Assembly (NCBI GenBank): GCA_026027325.1
Contig: JAMSLZ010000014.1
Coordinates: forward strand, 434,001-498,000
Direction: 5' to 3'
DNA length: 64,000 nucleotides
Source of the DNA: Actinomucor elegans
Taxonomy: Eukaryota; Mucoromycota; Mucoromycetes; Mucorales; Mucoraceae
In this document: in pieces, positions 11,032-25,156 of the stretch
Layout of the letters: each line of letters opens with the position of its first letter
Numbering within the stretch: the stretch's first letter is position 1
The notes under the pieces: generated by a model
The model's database searches: none
What the model saw: only the letters and a program-made list of their open reading frames with translations
What the model was told of the DNA's origin: nothing
Position numbers and translations under genes: made by a program

Positions 11032-11739
11032 AGTGAATACATCCTTATTAGGCCTTATTTTTTTTTTTTTTTTTTTTTTTTAGAACGCGCGGATGGAATT
11101 TTAGGGGAATACACAATTTTCATATATTAGACAAAATGCACAAACATTTTTGCTGGAATTTATTAAATATAAAATGCGCAAGTTATGGCTACATTTTTAA
11201 AAGATCCAATAAACCGCCTCGGATTAGTGTTGGTTCCATCAAATGAAAGAAAATGTATGTAGTATTTCCTCTATTCAATGCTTCGTTCAATTTCACGCAA
11301 ATTTTATCATGTTGCTTTTTGCATATCGACACTCTTTTATCAGAAAACATTGCTTCTTTTTTTTTGGCGACCAGGGAAAGCTTGTCTGTATATAAGCGCT
11401 CAATACCCACTGCCAATAAAAACCAAAGAAAAAATGTACATTATTGTTATATATTGTACTTTGGAGATAGTAAAGAGGTTTTGAAGACATAGTGGTTAAT
11501 TCATCTTTGTTTAATATTGCACAGAGAGTGGACTAGTGCTTTGCCATATAAAAGGTTGTATAATCTGGAATTATATCTAGACCTCTAAACTGATTTTTCA
11601 ATAGAGATAGACATAACACCGTATCTGATAAGCAGTCCATATTTAGGATGTACTACAACAACTACTGAAAGTTTTATTAAAGAATTACAAGTGGATTTGT
11701 AGGTTTTCTAGCTACGTCAAGTCCATATTAAAACAATAA

Positions 11740-12833
<1,094 letters not shown>

Positions 12834-12851
12834 AATATGCATCTATTGTTA

Positions 12852-13980
12852 TTAAAGCTGTTTTCCACAATTATTGTTGGTCAATCTATGATATTCACTT
12901 GCTGCAAAGAAAAGAGGAAGCGTAACAGAGGCAGAAAAGACAGGTGTCATAATCATTGTAAGCCATACCCAGCTAGGCACTGTCTGGCACTGAGATTTAC
13001 TTGAGGTCCACATCCAAGCGATTGAAATAAACTGCATGCAAACGATATCATAACTGATGCTGGTTTGAGCTGGATGTCCAAAGAAGGTGCTGATTACCAT
13101 TGAATAAGCGTCATAAAAAATACTCTTCTGCCAAGTCAAAGTAGCCAAACATTCAAACCATTGATTCATGTAGATCGCAAGGTTTGCTCCAGCGGCTAAA
13201 GTGTACAAAACCATAGCATAAATCATAGGTTCCTTGTTACTTTTGCTGTTTGTAGAAAACCCACTATGAATAAGAGGAAACACAAGTAAGATATGCATCA
13301 CTAAAAGATTAGGCATAAAAGCACTTCCACTTGCTACAAAGGGTGATAGGATCACTGTAAGAATACCGCCAATAGTAGACAGGCTTAGGCTATTTAATAA
13401 CCTTTGAGAAGGTTCCTTGTTAACCACTGGGGCATAAGCCAACATGACTGCAAAAAATAAGGATGAAGCAACTGAGATAGCCACGACTTGACCCAAGATC
13501 ATGTACGCCCAGATATAAGGGATACCTCGACGTGTACCTGAATTGTCAGTACGTTAACAAATGATAGCACGTCATTACAGACACATTACCTTCAATAGCC
13601 AAGATGGGTGTCCAAACAGATACGGTCAAACTACATAACTGGTGACTCCATAACCACTGCCAAACGCCTACACACACTTGTCTCCAAGCGCTATCAAACA
13701 AAGAAACGTCATGTAACCAATATGAAATTGAATTAAGCGAAACAGGTTTGGTAAATTCAGTTGCTGCCTTCCATTCTCGGTAACTAAAAGTGAAGAACTT
13801 GATCATGTAGGTCCATGTTGCAAGAAAAGAAAGAAACGCCAGTAAGTGAAACAAAGAAATCCCGAAAGTGGAACTGGACATGGTCTTTGAAAGTTGAGAT
13901 CTGACTCGCCAAAGTAATGCGAGTATTAATACAAAATAAGATATAAGAATGGAAACTGCAATTGGGTATTCTACTTCCAT
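12852..13980 (-). CDS. Polytopic membrane protein, unknown
   Basis: Two exons (minus), 13980-13590 and 13537-12852, with a 52-nt phase-1 intron; 358 aa. The ATG at 13980 (MEVEYPIAV) is chosen because the further upstream frame has no ATG. About eight or nine hydrophobic helices fill the length, and the junction reads AIEGTRRGIPYIWAYMILGQ. Conserved-looking features are the EGTRRGIPY loop next to a Gly/Gln helix and a lumenal Trp-rich stretch in exon 1. I believe relatives exist in other fungi as hypothetical membrane proteins, but I cannot name the family or substrate. It is convergent with DPM1, with overlapping 3' ends. Confidence 0.75.
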
Positions 13981-15498
13981 TGTGTAATGCGATAAAAAGA
14001 ATAAGTACAGTATGATCAAAAGTAAATTTTTACATATATGCACTCCCAGCAGCCAGCAGCACTAACAACAGTTGGCAGCTCAGTACCTTTTTGATTGGAT
14101 AGCGGATATTGATTTGAAAAAAAAAGAAGATGCTCATACTACCTTCGAGGAAAAAAAGGCTGTACCTGTATTCACAATAAACTAAGATGTAGTTTTAATA
14201 GAAGAGCGCAAACCATATAGCTTTTTCGCTTCTCTGAATGGCTAAACTTGTATGATGATATCAAGTAAACAAGCGCTAGTATACTCCGACTTGGAAACTG
14301 ATTCTGCTCTCTAACGCATAAGTTGTATCATTATCGCCTTATTAATCATGCCATTTGAAAGACTATCAAATTATTTACAAAAAATTGTTAAAGCTAAGAA
14401 TCCTAAATTTGCGATTCTCTCACTTTATGGCGATGATTTCGATTTTTTGGCATGAAAGTTTAAAGAAATCATAATTCAGAATTTAGCAGGGTGTGTGAAG
14501 ATGTTCAAAACTTGTAGCTGATTAACACTCTTTCCTGTAATGAGTCACTATATCTAATATAACTTTGCCTTACTTGCATTATAACCCATGCGTTATATTT
14601 TTGAATAACAAATACGAATTTTATTACATAAGTTAAATCTGGCGATCGACAGATCTGTCGACTAATCTCGGCTTAATGGTGCATCTGAAAAAAAAATTTC
14701 ATACTTTCGATAAGCAACTACATGTGATTTGCTTGTATACAAATTCTATTGAAAAATAATAAAAGTAAGCAGCATAATTATATTTCTCCTTGCTAATAAA
14801 GTGTAGTATTTTGATCGAGATCTGTGACAGGGATCTCTAAAATTGATCAATGCATCATCATGCTAATTTTTATGCTGTATTTTTATTTTTATTTTTATAA
14901 TGGCACCTATGCTAATATTTAGGTATCAATAGTCTTGTATGCTCTAGGCAGCAAGCAATACAGAGTTGGAGAAAATACCAGCGTTTGCGCCTCTCGTCCT
15001 TTAATATGACTGTCTGAAATTCAAGACAAAAGTACATATGTACTTTCATTTGAATATCTCATGTACAAATGACACATTCAAACGCCTTGACCTATTACTG
15101 ATCAGACTAATACCCTTTTAGATAATCACTGTTTGTTTTTGTATTTTTTCTATCTGCAATGAATATAGCTTATATCTACTATTTATAGATTTATTCATGC
15201 AACTAATAAACTTGATCTTGATTATATGTATGCGATGCTAAACTAGGATCGACTGAGAGACGTTGGCATAATTAGATGTGTTACCTATTATAGCATATAT
15301 ATGCAAGTTACTGCTGATTATTACTAAAAGCAATGCTTTCTTCTTACTGAGGTTAAACAAAGGGATCGCAGCTGTCAAAATGAATGAACACTAATCGTGG
15401 AATATAATATCAATAATCGATTAAATAATTACTTTCCATTTATTCCAATAAAGCTGCCACCATACTACTATACTAAAACTATTATACCATAACACTGT
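13981..15498. other. Gene-free spacer
   Basis: AT-rich spacer holding the promoter of the minus-strand gene at 13980 and the 3' region of the PP2C gene. A half copy of the dispersed repeat lies at 14649-14690. A weak repeat-like piece is possible near 14811-14845. No credible reading frame. Confidence 0.55.
14649..14690 (-). repeat. Dispersed repeat, half copy
   Basis: On the minus strand it reads TTTCAGATGCACCATTAAGC then CGAGATTAGTCGACAGATCT, matching the 3' half of the other copies (CAGATGTGACATTNAACCGAGATCGG). Confidence 0.45.
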
Positions 15499-18275
15499 TT
15501 AAATTTCTACAAGAATGATAGTACAATCATCATAATCCTGTAGAGTGGAAGCGAAAAAGCCGTGGGCACCTTCTCTGTTAGCAAAATACCTTGCAGAACC
15601 AACCAAGGTAGCTTCTTTAACTTTGCGATCTTTAGTTTCCTCTTCTGTTAATTCACGATGTAATAATGGTATACGGGGCAATTCTTCTTTGATCACTTCT
15701 TCAGTTGTACTACCATTTTGATCTTTTGTATCTTCATCGGTTGTTTTCTTGCCTTGAGTTTCTTCATTACTGGGAGCATCGACTTCCATTTTTGAACTAT
15801 CCTCAGATGTATTTTGTTTGTTTATGGCTTCTTCTATCTTTTTTTCTCGTTTATCTGTATTTTCTTCAGTCTGTGTTTCAGTAGAGCCATTCATCTCTTC
15901 TTGTGTATCTACATCCATCCTGTCTGTATTCTTTTCATTTTGAGAATCTTTATTTGAGTTCTCGAGAGTCTTGTTTTCGTGAGCGTCTTCATCCATCTTT
16001 TCAGCTTCTTGCCGTTTGCCATGCTCTATGGTTTGTCCTTTGACCCTCTCCTCTTCTTCCAACAAGAACTTGCCAATCTTTTCACCATCTTCGATCATGG
16101 GACCAATGACTTTGGCAATAGCTCTATTTTGTCTTTCGGCAGTTTCTTCGTACATGTAATCAAAAGTGCCATCAGTACTCATAAATAAAAAGTGTCTTCT
16201 CTTTTCTTTATGAGGGCCGTTCAATAGGATGGTATGATCGACATAGGGTTGGTCCGAGATACGAATAAAAGTAACATCAGGTTCGCAGGAAATGATCTTA
16301 TGAAGAGGATCCATTTTGAAATCCAAGTCGCCACAAGAACGGGCGACATTAAGTGATGGAACACGATCTTCACGCGCGCGATTCTTAGATACAAGCTGTT
16401 GCTGAGCAGTTGTTGATGCTAGAGCTGTATCAGTATTGTTAACAGTAGTACGGACTGCGCTTTGAGCAGCCCAGACAGAGCCACTTTCAGTAGCGCCTGT
16501 AGTAGGTGTCGTTTCAATTGTAGATTCGGCTGTAGTTTCGACATGAACTGTGGTATCGCTTTTTCCAGTAGATTCTTCTTCGATTTCGGACGTCTCGGTA
16601 GTGGCATACTCAGGGCTAACTGTAACTGCGGTTGGTTGGGCTTCTAAGGGTGCTGATTGATCAACAGCCTGATAGCCCTTTGGTCTAATTCTAGCATTCT
16701 TTAAAGCTACACGCTTGGTATGTCGATTGCCATCTTCTTTTAACTTATCCAAATCGACTTTAATAACGCGGTTCTGAACGGAATCAACGAATTCGCCACC
16801 GTTTTCTAAAATATGACGTGCCAAATGTTCCAGATAAGGTTTATGGTCCTGAGAAGCAAAGACAACGTCCATTTTATAGTCATTATCAATGCCAATAGTA
16901 TTAGCATTTTCAATAGAAGTGGGAGGAGCAGTAGAAGGCTCGGGAGCGGAGATGAGAACCGTACGAGAATCACCCACGTTCACATTAATGAGCCATTCGC
17001 CCAAGAAGATATTCAAAACCAAAGTACAGCCGTCATTATCGACGTGTTCATCAGGCGTCTTCTTTGTTGCGATTTGCTGGCGTTTCAAGGCTAAATATTC
17101 ATCGTCCAAAGTTTGAATCAAGGCTTTGATCTCAGCTTCGAATTTCTTTTGGATGGCTTTATCACCAAGTTTAGTAGCATCGTATTCAGAACATAAGGCC
17201 TCTACTGCAGCAGGCGTCTTTCTGACAAAGTATTCAGAACAGCCTGGGCCGCCATGGCCATCCGCTAATATGAATAAGCGACCGCCTACCTTCTTCTCCT
17301 TTGTCAATATATCAGTGACTCTAAACTTGTCCTCACAGTTGACTTTAGGAATCTTGATTTTTTCGTGAGAACGGAAACGAGGGTACGAATAACCTTTCTG
17401 CTGTACAATGGCGAAATGTCCAGCAATTGGATACTCGGTAAAGTTGATGGGATCAATGTAATCAATATCAGAAGTTGGAGGAGCATAAACCAAAGAGTAA
17501 TGAGCAATAGTATCTTCTTCGGGTATTTCATTTTGATTAGATTCGTCTTCGGAACCTAAAGAAGCAAAGCTATGTAATCGAAATCCGAATTAATATTGGC
17601 CAGCATCCTAATGTGGACGACTTACTCATATTCATCATCGTCGGAATCGACATCGATATCAGATTGTACTTCAGCTCGAGCCTTCTTTTTGGCTTTTTGA
17701 CTCTTGGACTTTTTCTTTTGTCTTACTTTTCCAGCAGGTGAATAAATGGAGGGTGCTTTACGTTGGCGCTTGGCTCCCTGATTCGCGTAATAATGTGCAG
17801 AAGCAGCATGATCAACAGGACGGAGTATGATGGGCTCGTCTGGAATATCGATAATCGGTGGTGCTTCGACACCTTCCATAATTTCATCAGCAATAGCATA
17901 CTTTGCTTGCCTTCCTGTTCCATCTTTATCGATGCGGAAAGGATCAGATAGTTTTAAATCTCTTGCAATTTTTCTTGAAGTGGAAATGATGCCTTGAATG
18001 GTACTTTTAGGAGTTTCGCCTCTACATTGGAGACATTAGTACTTGCATTACGCGCAAAATGACTGCTAAAAATACCTCAAAGGTAGTAAATTCAAAGCTC
18101 TCACTGCTACCACAAGTTGCGCAGCATTCATTGCTTGATTACCGTAATGAAAAAGGGTAGCCATGATCTTCATAAAAGAAGAATTGGCTCTCAATTGTTC
18201 AGAAATGTGTAATTGTGTGAGTTCGGTATCAACTACTGCCATTTGAGTTGGTTCTGTTGCTGCTGTTGACTCCAT
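15499..18275 (-). CDS. PP2C-family phosphatase with N-terminal winged-helix-like domain
   Basis: Three exons (minus): 18275-18076, 18021-17626, 17569-15499; 888 aa. Residues about 30-115 resemble a GDS1/HARE-type winged helix: LFHYGNQAMNAAQL, then RALNLLPLRGETPKSTIQG across the exon 1/2 junction. Basic, NLS-like RQKKKSKSQKAKKKAR and an acidic stretch follow (~165-200). The catalytic part starts near 245 with LFILADGHGG (~302), INVNVGDSRTVL, SLNVARSCGD, FMSTDGTFDYM and a C-terminal DDCTIILVEI, the metal-binding Asp signatures of PPM/PP2C Ser/Thr phosphatases. The first acidic motif (usual MED) is not obvious. Two long inserts, Thr/Glu-rich (~470-560) and Lys/Glu/Asp-rich (~670-800), interrupt it. 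A nuclear, chromatin-linked role is inference. Phase agreement at both introns argues for one gene rather than two neighbours. Confidence 0.8.
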
Positions 18276-18680
18276 GATGACAATTTTATAACATAAATTG
18301 ATTTCTTCGAGTATTAATTATAAGAAAAAGCATTTACACTTCCCACTGAGTGATATTTTTTCTCTCCATCCGCTTTTCTTGCGTTAACGCGTAAATGTGA
18401 CTGTTTATTGTATGCCTTCTGCTCTCTTAATCAATGCCTAGGCTTTAGGCTTACAAAAGAGCAGGGGAATTATGAAGGCGCGTGTTTTTGAAAACCTGCA
18501 TTTATTTGAAGAAACTGCGTTTTTACTGATTTGGCAGGAAATTGCATTTTTATTTTTATATTTACCGAGCGAGTACTTTTAATTATTCGAACAATGATAC
18601 TACTATTTGTTAATCAAAAACATTTTAGAGTTTAGTCTATATTATTCTATTCATGTATTTCAGCCAAAATAAAGATTTTA

Positions 18681-18754
18681 TTAGATGCAGCAGATCATCC
18701 TTGGCATGAATTACTCATCAGATGTGACATTTAACCGAGATCGGCTGAGAAATC
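18681..18754 (+). repeat. Dispersed about 75-bp repeat, copy 3
   Basis: Reads TTAGATGCAGCAGATCAT, then CATGAATTACTCATCAGATG, then TTTAACCGAGATCGGCTGAG. It is among the best-preserved copies. Confidence 0.65.
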
Positions 18755-18858
18755 AATATTTGAATAGATTTGATATCTAAAGAAATACATACCAATTCAG
18801 TGGTAATGATGAAATAATATAATACACTCATCAAGTTTCAATTAAGCAATATTTTCAT

Positions 18859-18930
18859 TAGATGCAGAAATTCATTTTGAACTTGAACTACTAATCAAAT
18901 ACGACATTTAATTGAGATCGGCTAGATCTA
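18859..18930 (+). repeat. Dispersed about 75-bp repeat, copy 4
   Basis: Reads TTAGATGCAGAAATTCATTT, then GAACTTGAACTACTAATCAA, then TTTAATTGAGATCGGCTAGA. It lies only about 105 bp after copy 3 in the same orientation. Confidence 0.6.
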
Positions 18931-20530
18931 CTGTTGAGGCTAATGTGACAAATTTCAGAAGAATTCCTTTAAAGCTTATTTTTCAGAAAGTACCATATAA
19001 GTAAAATAAAGCAAAAATGTTCGAAAGTATATTTTTACCATCAATAGTGCTGTTTCTCAAAAATCCTCCTTTCTCCCCCAAAAAGTCTTTTATCAAAGAA
19101 AAATTCTTGAATTTAAAGATATATATGCGGTTTTCACTCCATTCAATGAGCATTTAAGCCTTTTACGACTTTTATTAGATGCTTTTTGGCAATTAATGTT
19201 TAAGAGTTGGGTTATAATCTTTTCTAATTTTTTGACAAGACTCAGAAGAGGAGGAGGAAGCGTAATAGTTCACCACCGGATAGAATTTGACTTTATTTTT
19301 TAAACAAGTATTTTTTGGATATACTTTTCACTCCAAGTAATTGTGGATAGATGCAATATAGATAAATAAAGTCCGAACAAAACTTTGTATAACATCTAAC
19401 ACTGCAAATGTAAGTAGATCTCCTCTTTAACTGAGCAAGTGATTATTAATAAAAGCTGATCTTCTGCAGCTTTCAGAAATACCATCATGGCTGGGGCATT
19501 GAACACAATATGAGAGTACTTATGCATACACTTCTATATATGGAATCTATGTTTTTAATTAGCTATGTTTTCAAAATATGCTAGCTTATTTTTGTTATTA
19601 CATGTTAATCACTACGTGCTTCTCTATTAATAAAAAGCTTCTGTCACGCTTTGTATCATTTTTGAGCTTGGTTGTATTTATTGATTTGTTTCAGTTTCTT
19701 TAAACCCTTTTTTTTTGTCTTTAAGCGACTTGCTTTTATCAGTCCAAGTGCATGATTAATGAGCTGAAACCCTGTAACCACAGAAATACAGGCTTTATGA
19801 TAAGGGAGAAACGGTTTATAATCTCTCAAAGAGGTAAGAATAAATCAAAAGACTTGAATAAATGCAACCGCTTTTTATTAATGTTCATTTCCTTTACATT
19901 AGAAAGTTCTGTCAATAAAACCTATTTTATTTATCAGTGACAAAGGGACCAGAGTAGGTTCTATTGTAAAATATGTTTTCTGTTACAATACCTTTCAAGA
20001 AGCAAATAAACTACAGTCGATATGCACATGTGTGTATAACAAATGAAGGTTATGCTTCATAGACATGCGTGTACTGTTTCTCCAAGTTGGAACACCCATT
20101 ATGCCGCAAATCCATCAAAAGTAAGAAGGAGATAACCAAAACCAAAGATTTGTCGATTTTAAAAAACTCAAAGTATGTTCTTGTATTAAATAAAAAAAGC
20201 TAATCCAAGCAAGGAACTTTCTGTCTGCATTGGCCATTGATAACTCTGGCTTGAATTATGTGGTGCTTTTTGATGATGATGATCAGATTTTACCTGTATT
20301 TTTAAAAGCGATACTGTCAATCCAATAATAAATATACTAGGCTTGTCATTCTTCTTGAATGAAAAAATAATAGACTGGGTTGGTAGTTCAACTACCATGC
20401 GAGGCAAATATTTTTTTTTTTTTTTTGTATCTGTGAAAATCCAGAAACTCCGAGTTCTCATTATTATATGAAGAGGATTTTGAATGGTTCCTTCTTTTTA
20501 TACTTTAACACTCAATATACAAGCACTCCA

Positions 20531-21535
20531 ATGAACGATAGTGTGTCTATACTAGTAGCTGTGTTCCTCATACTGATAGCATTACGTTGGATGCTTGGTA
20601 ATAATAGACAATAAAAAGACATGGTGGAAGCTGATCACTTACCATCCTTTTCTTTAGGTGGTAATCAAACCAATCAGCAACAGCAACAGCAACAAGGTCA
20701 ACGACGTACGACTGTCGGAAGAAGAGCACAACATCGTGTAACTCCTCAAATGGTTTGTTGGTCATTAAAGAGAAAGAAAACAAATACTTATCAGCATTGA
20801 ACATAGATTGAGATGGTTCGCGCCATGTTCCCGGATATTCCCACTGCTGCCATTCAAGCCGATCTTCAAAGAACTGGATCTGTAGAAACTACAGTAGATA
20901 ATGCTCTGCGCGATGGAGGACTTCCTTTGGTAAGATGTGAAATGAATTGATATTTGCCTTGTTATTTAACGTACATGTAGCCGCCACCCATTGCTTCTCA
21001 ACAAGGTTCGCCCAGTCTCAATAACAGTAACACGAGTAATGCTTCGGCCAGCAACAGCCGTAAATCACCAAGCCATCCTAATTTAGTGCAAAGATACAAG
21101 ATTGACGTTCAAAAGGAACAGCAAGCCGAGCAAGAGCCCCCTAAAGTTTGGGAATCGAGTCCAGATAAAAGACAGGAAATGTTAAGGAAGCGTAAGGAGT
21201 TTATGGTTCTTCAAGCTAGAAAGTAAGTTTTGTATGTCTATACGTCTTGAGAAACTCCAATTGACCTGTTGAATAGAAAACTAATGGAACAACAAAAGCA
21301 AAAGCAAAAGCAAGAGCAAGAGCAAGAGCAAGAGCAGGCTCCTATTACAGGCACTACTACCTCGGCTACCTTCACTACTAACCCTACTACTACTACTATT
21401 AATAATGAGTCTATACAGCCAGAATCTAAAAAGTCATTTGATGACATGTCTGTTGATGAATTGAATACGCTTAGCGCTGAACAAAGACGTGATCATATGT
21501 TACAAGTTTTGCAAAGACGAACTAGTAATTCATGA
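20531..21535 (+). CDS. CUE1: Cue1-like ER-anchored CUE-domain protein (ERAD E2 coupling factor)
   Basis: Five exons: 20531-20597, 20658-20752, 20807-20929, 20981-21222, 21277-21535; 261 aa. One N-terminal hydrophobic anchor (SILVAVFLILIALRWML, ~5-21), a Gln/Arg linker, then a CUE domain (~47-92) with the MFPDIP motif that contacts ubiquitin. A basic helical stretch follows (RQEMLRKRKEFMVLQARKKL, ~165-185) in the place where yeast Cue1 carries its Ubc7-binding region, then a KQ/EQ repeat and an acidic end. Yeast Cue1 tethers Ubc7 to the ER membrane for Hrd1/Doa10 degradation. Anchor plus CUE plus basic helix in this order supports the call; Cue4-like paralogy is possible. Confidence 0.82.
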
Positions 21536-21773
21536 ATAAACGTTGAGCTTCAAATTGGTCCAGGAGGACAAATACTATAAACGAAGTCATTGAAAGCCAG
21601 TGAAAAAAAAAAAAAAAAAATTAAAAAAAAGCCTTTTGTAAACGTAACGGTTCATTTTCGCTCTTTCTTCATAATCTTTGGGTACCATTAGTATAGAATT
21701 CGAAAAGGAAAAGAACTGAAAAAGTTGAACCTGTTAAAACAAACATTATCAAACTTTTTCCTTCTTTTACATA
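21536..21773. other. Short spacer CUE1 - PUF
   Basis: 3' end of the CUE1-like gene and promoter of the Pumilio gene. An A-rich tract lies at 21603-21629. Nothing else seen. Confidence 0.4.
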
Positions 21774-23688
21774 ATGTTACCTCGAAGACCCATGTCTCCA
21801 AATATTCAAAAGTCTGACTTGCATCAGCCGAAAGCCAAAAACCAACCTCAGGGCCAGGTAAGAACCGAAAATCCCGGGAAATCTCGAAAACACATATTCA
21901 AAATGATGTTGCTGTAGCTTGCTGCACTTTTACACGGCAAGTTAGATTATGATGACCTGTTCATTTCTTCACAAGGTGCTAGTAGTGGCCATACCGCGCT
22001 ATTCCCCGATGACCATCGTTCCAATAGCGCTCCACCTCAACAATTGCTGTCTTCTCGACGCGTAAACGATGTAGATGGCCGTCAAATTGATCCTGAGCAA
22101 ATGAAGTACTATCAGGAAAACCAACAAGGCGTTAGCCAGCCTTGGCAGTTATGGCAAAACAACGAAGAAGGTAAATAAATAAGGAATAAAATATGGTATT
22201 TTGAGATAAATTGCTAAAAGACTCGAGTAGATTATCTTCATCAAGATCTTCGAGCCAGCAGCACTGGATTCAATGCCTATAATAGCAACGGTGGTGGTAG
22301 TGGAAAGCATACACCCAGTAAGCAACAGCAAGAAGATACCTTGGCCAATAGGCGCCAAAGAAACTTGGTAGATCTGATTCAATTGGTAAAGATTTGTTAG
22401 GGCGTCATTTGTCTTGATACTCATATTATGGTATATATCTATAGGACTTTCCTCGTACGCCTTCACCTTTATTCGCACTTCAACAGCAAGCAAGACAACG
22501 GCATGCTGCTGCTGCCGCTGCCGCTGCTGCTGGGTTTTCGTTTGATGATGCTCCCATGTCTACTGGTGATTTAGATGCTATGCAAAAACAGTATCGAGAT
22601 CAGCTCAACGCCTTAGATTATGATGATATGATGCTGAACAACAATAACAGAAGCCGCCATCATCAACAACAACAACAACAACAACAACAACAGCAGCAGC
22701 AGCAAGAAATGATGGACAACACAGCTACTATTTCCCCATCTCTTCGAAACAAGCTGATTAGTACACCACCTGCTCGTCCTAATTCGACACCTCCCGGTAG
22801 AAACATGTATCATGATATGGATCGCCAAACGGAACTTATGATGAATCAATTTGGTAGCTTTGGGCTCAATGAAGATGTAATAAGAAGCTTTAATGTTATT
22901 ACCATGTAACTTACATGATTTGCTTTAGGATGATTATGGTGTGCTTTCAAATTCACAGTATTTGCAGCAATTGCAACAGCAGCAGCATCAACAACAACAG
23001 CAACAGCAATCTAGCTCGCGTTTCCAGCAAAAGAGCCCTTCCACTAGCTATGGTAGTGGTAGTCCTTATTACGGGAATACTCAACTATACAATAATACAT
23101 CACAGCAGCCTTATAGTCCAGCATTAGACTTGGCTGGTGTTGATGCCGCTGATGCATTATTGAGCTCTGATCCAATGTATGGTCGTTGGAGTCAAGGTGA
23201 TATTGCTTATCGTAGACAGCAACAACAAGGTAAGACAAAACAGAAATATGTAACATATACAGAAAATACTGACCTGATCTTTCTTAGCTGCTGCTGCTCT
23301 AGGCCATGGTATCCACGGCTCTCTTACTGCGCCTGCTGGTATAGATTCTACTGGATTTCCCGAGAATACTCTTCCTGCTGCGACTGATAAGAAACTTCGA
23401 ACTCTGCAAATGCAACAACAGCAATTGTTGATTCAACAACAACAACAGCAGTTATTGGCAGCAAGACAGCAACTATTGTTACAGCAGCAAATCCAGCAGC
23501 AACAACAGCAACAACAGCAGCAGCAGCATCATTCGCATCATTACAGCAATCATAGTAGCCATAATAACGGTCACGGAAGCGGTCATGGTAACCATATGCA
23601 AGGAAGGTCCAGAGGCCACCATGATAATCACAATAATAACAACAGTAACCGCTCTCACCACCAGCATATGCACCATAACCATCATCAT

Positions 23689-23719
<31 letters not shown>

Positions 23720-25156
23720 CTAGTCAAGATATGGCTCTGAGTATTCGTAGTGCCTTATTAGAAGAGTTTAGAAACTCGAAAAACAAGAAATACGAACTCA
23801 AAGACATTGAAAACCATATTGTTGAGTTCAGTGGTGATCAACACGGTTCACGCTTTATTCAACAAAAGCTGGAAACTGCCAATAGTGATGAAAAGCAAAT
23901 GGTATTTGAAGAGGTCTTGCCCAACGCTTTACAGCTGATGACGGATGTATTTGGTAATTATGTACTTCAAAAGTTCTTTGAGCATGGTAATCAAATGCAA
24001 AAAACCATCCTGGCCAAGCAAATGGAAGGCCATGTTTTATCATTGTCGCTTCAAATGTATGGCTGTCGCGTAGTTCAAAAGGCTTTGGAACATGTCTTGA
24101 CCGAACAGCAAGCTACATTAGTCAAGGAATTGGATGGCTGTGTCCTGAAATGTATTAAGGATCAGAACGGTAATCATGTTATTCAAAAGGCCATCGAAAG
24201 AGTACCTGCGCAACACATCCAGTTTATCATTGATGCTTTCCACGGTCAAGTCTATAATTTGGCTACTCATCCTTATGGCTGTCGTGTTATCCAACGTATG
24301 TTTGAACACTGTACTGAAGACCAAACGGTAAGAATAGTAAGCTACACCCCAGTACTCTTTGAGTCTTTTTTTTTATTTTTATTTTTATATTGTTTTGTTC
24401 AATAAGCGTGCTGATTTCTCTTTTCATAGGGCCCTTTGCTTGATGAGTTGCATAGATGTACTGGTCAGCTTGTTCAAGACCAATATGGCAATTATGTTAT
24501 CCAGCACATTCTTGAACGTGGAAGAGCTACTGATAAATCACTTGTCATTGATAAGATTCGTGGCCAAGTCCTTCAATTGAGCAAACACAAGTTTGCTAGT
24601 AACGTAGTAGAGAAATGTGTCGATTATGGGTCTAAGCGTGATCGTCAACTATTGATTGAAGAAGTCCTTCAACCTAGACCTGATGGGTAAATATATACAA
24701 AGGTATGCTTATTTAGAACAAGCTTACTAACTGTATACAATAGAACCTTACCTCTTGTTACTATGATGAAGGATCAATACGCTAACTATGTGATCCAAAA
24801 GATGCTGGATGTTGTAGATGATGATCAACGCGAGTTACTGGTCAATAAAATCAAACCTCATCTTCAGTCATTGAAAAAATATACCTATGGCAAGCATTTG
24901 ATTCAAAGTAAGTGCTTGCAAATCGATGCTTATCGGTAAACTAACCGATTTAATAGAAGTAGAAAAGCTGTTGCCTCTTATCAACAACGGTCAAACTGAT
25001 ATTCCTGATCAAGAACAAGATGGTGAACAAACATCAGAACAAAACGAGAAGGCTCAGGACCAAACCGACTTAGAAATGCCTGTTGCTCAATCTAATGAAA
25101 TCAACGCTGCCAATTCAACTAATACTCTTGTTCAACAAGAACAAAAGGATTTGTAA
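21774..25156 (+). CDS. Pumilio/PUF-family RNA-binding protein
   Basis: Nine exons: 21774-21857, 21918-22170, 22231-22385, 22445-22876, 22929-23229, 23288-24327, 24430-24686, 24744-24907, 24957-25156; 961 aa. A long low-complexity N-terminus carries poly-Gln, poly-Ala, poly-His and Asn tracts. Eight PUF repeats follow from about residue 570. Their base-contacting triplets read, R1 to R8: SRFIQ, NYVLQ, CRVVQ, NHVIQ, CRVIQ, NYVIQ, SNVVE, NYVIQ. This is the same code as human PUM1/PUM2 and predicts UGUANAUA recognition. PUF proteins bind mRNA 3' UTRs and recruit deadenylases to repress translation. A short acidic Gln-rich tail follows. A matching TGTAAATA lies in its own 3' region at 25180-25187. 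Function of the family is secure; targets are unknown. Confidence 0.93.

Larger units (their letters stand above)
18276..20530. other. Gene-free spacer with dispersed repeats
   Basis: Very AT-rich, 2.25 kb. Two full copies of the dispersed repeat lie at 18681-18754 and 18859-18930. A-runs occur, such as near 20409-20424 (T run). No frame longer than chance; the short frames at 19752-19940 and 20186-20461 look random. The last part holds the CUE1-like promoter. Confidence 0.55.

Noticed and set aside
22660..23730. CAA/CAG-type repeats in the Pumilio gene considered as a microsatellite
   Set aside because: They encode poly-Gln with mixed codons and stay in frame, so they are part of the coding sequence.
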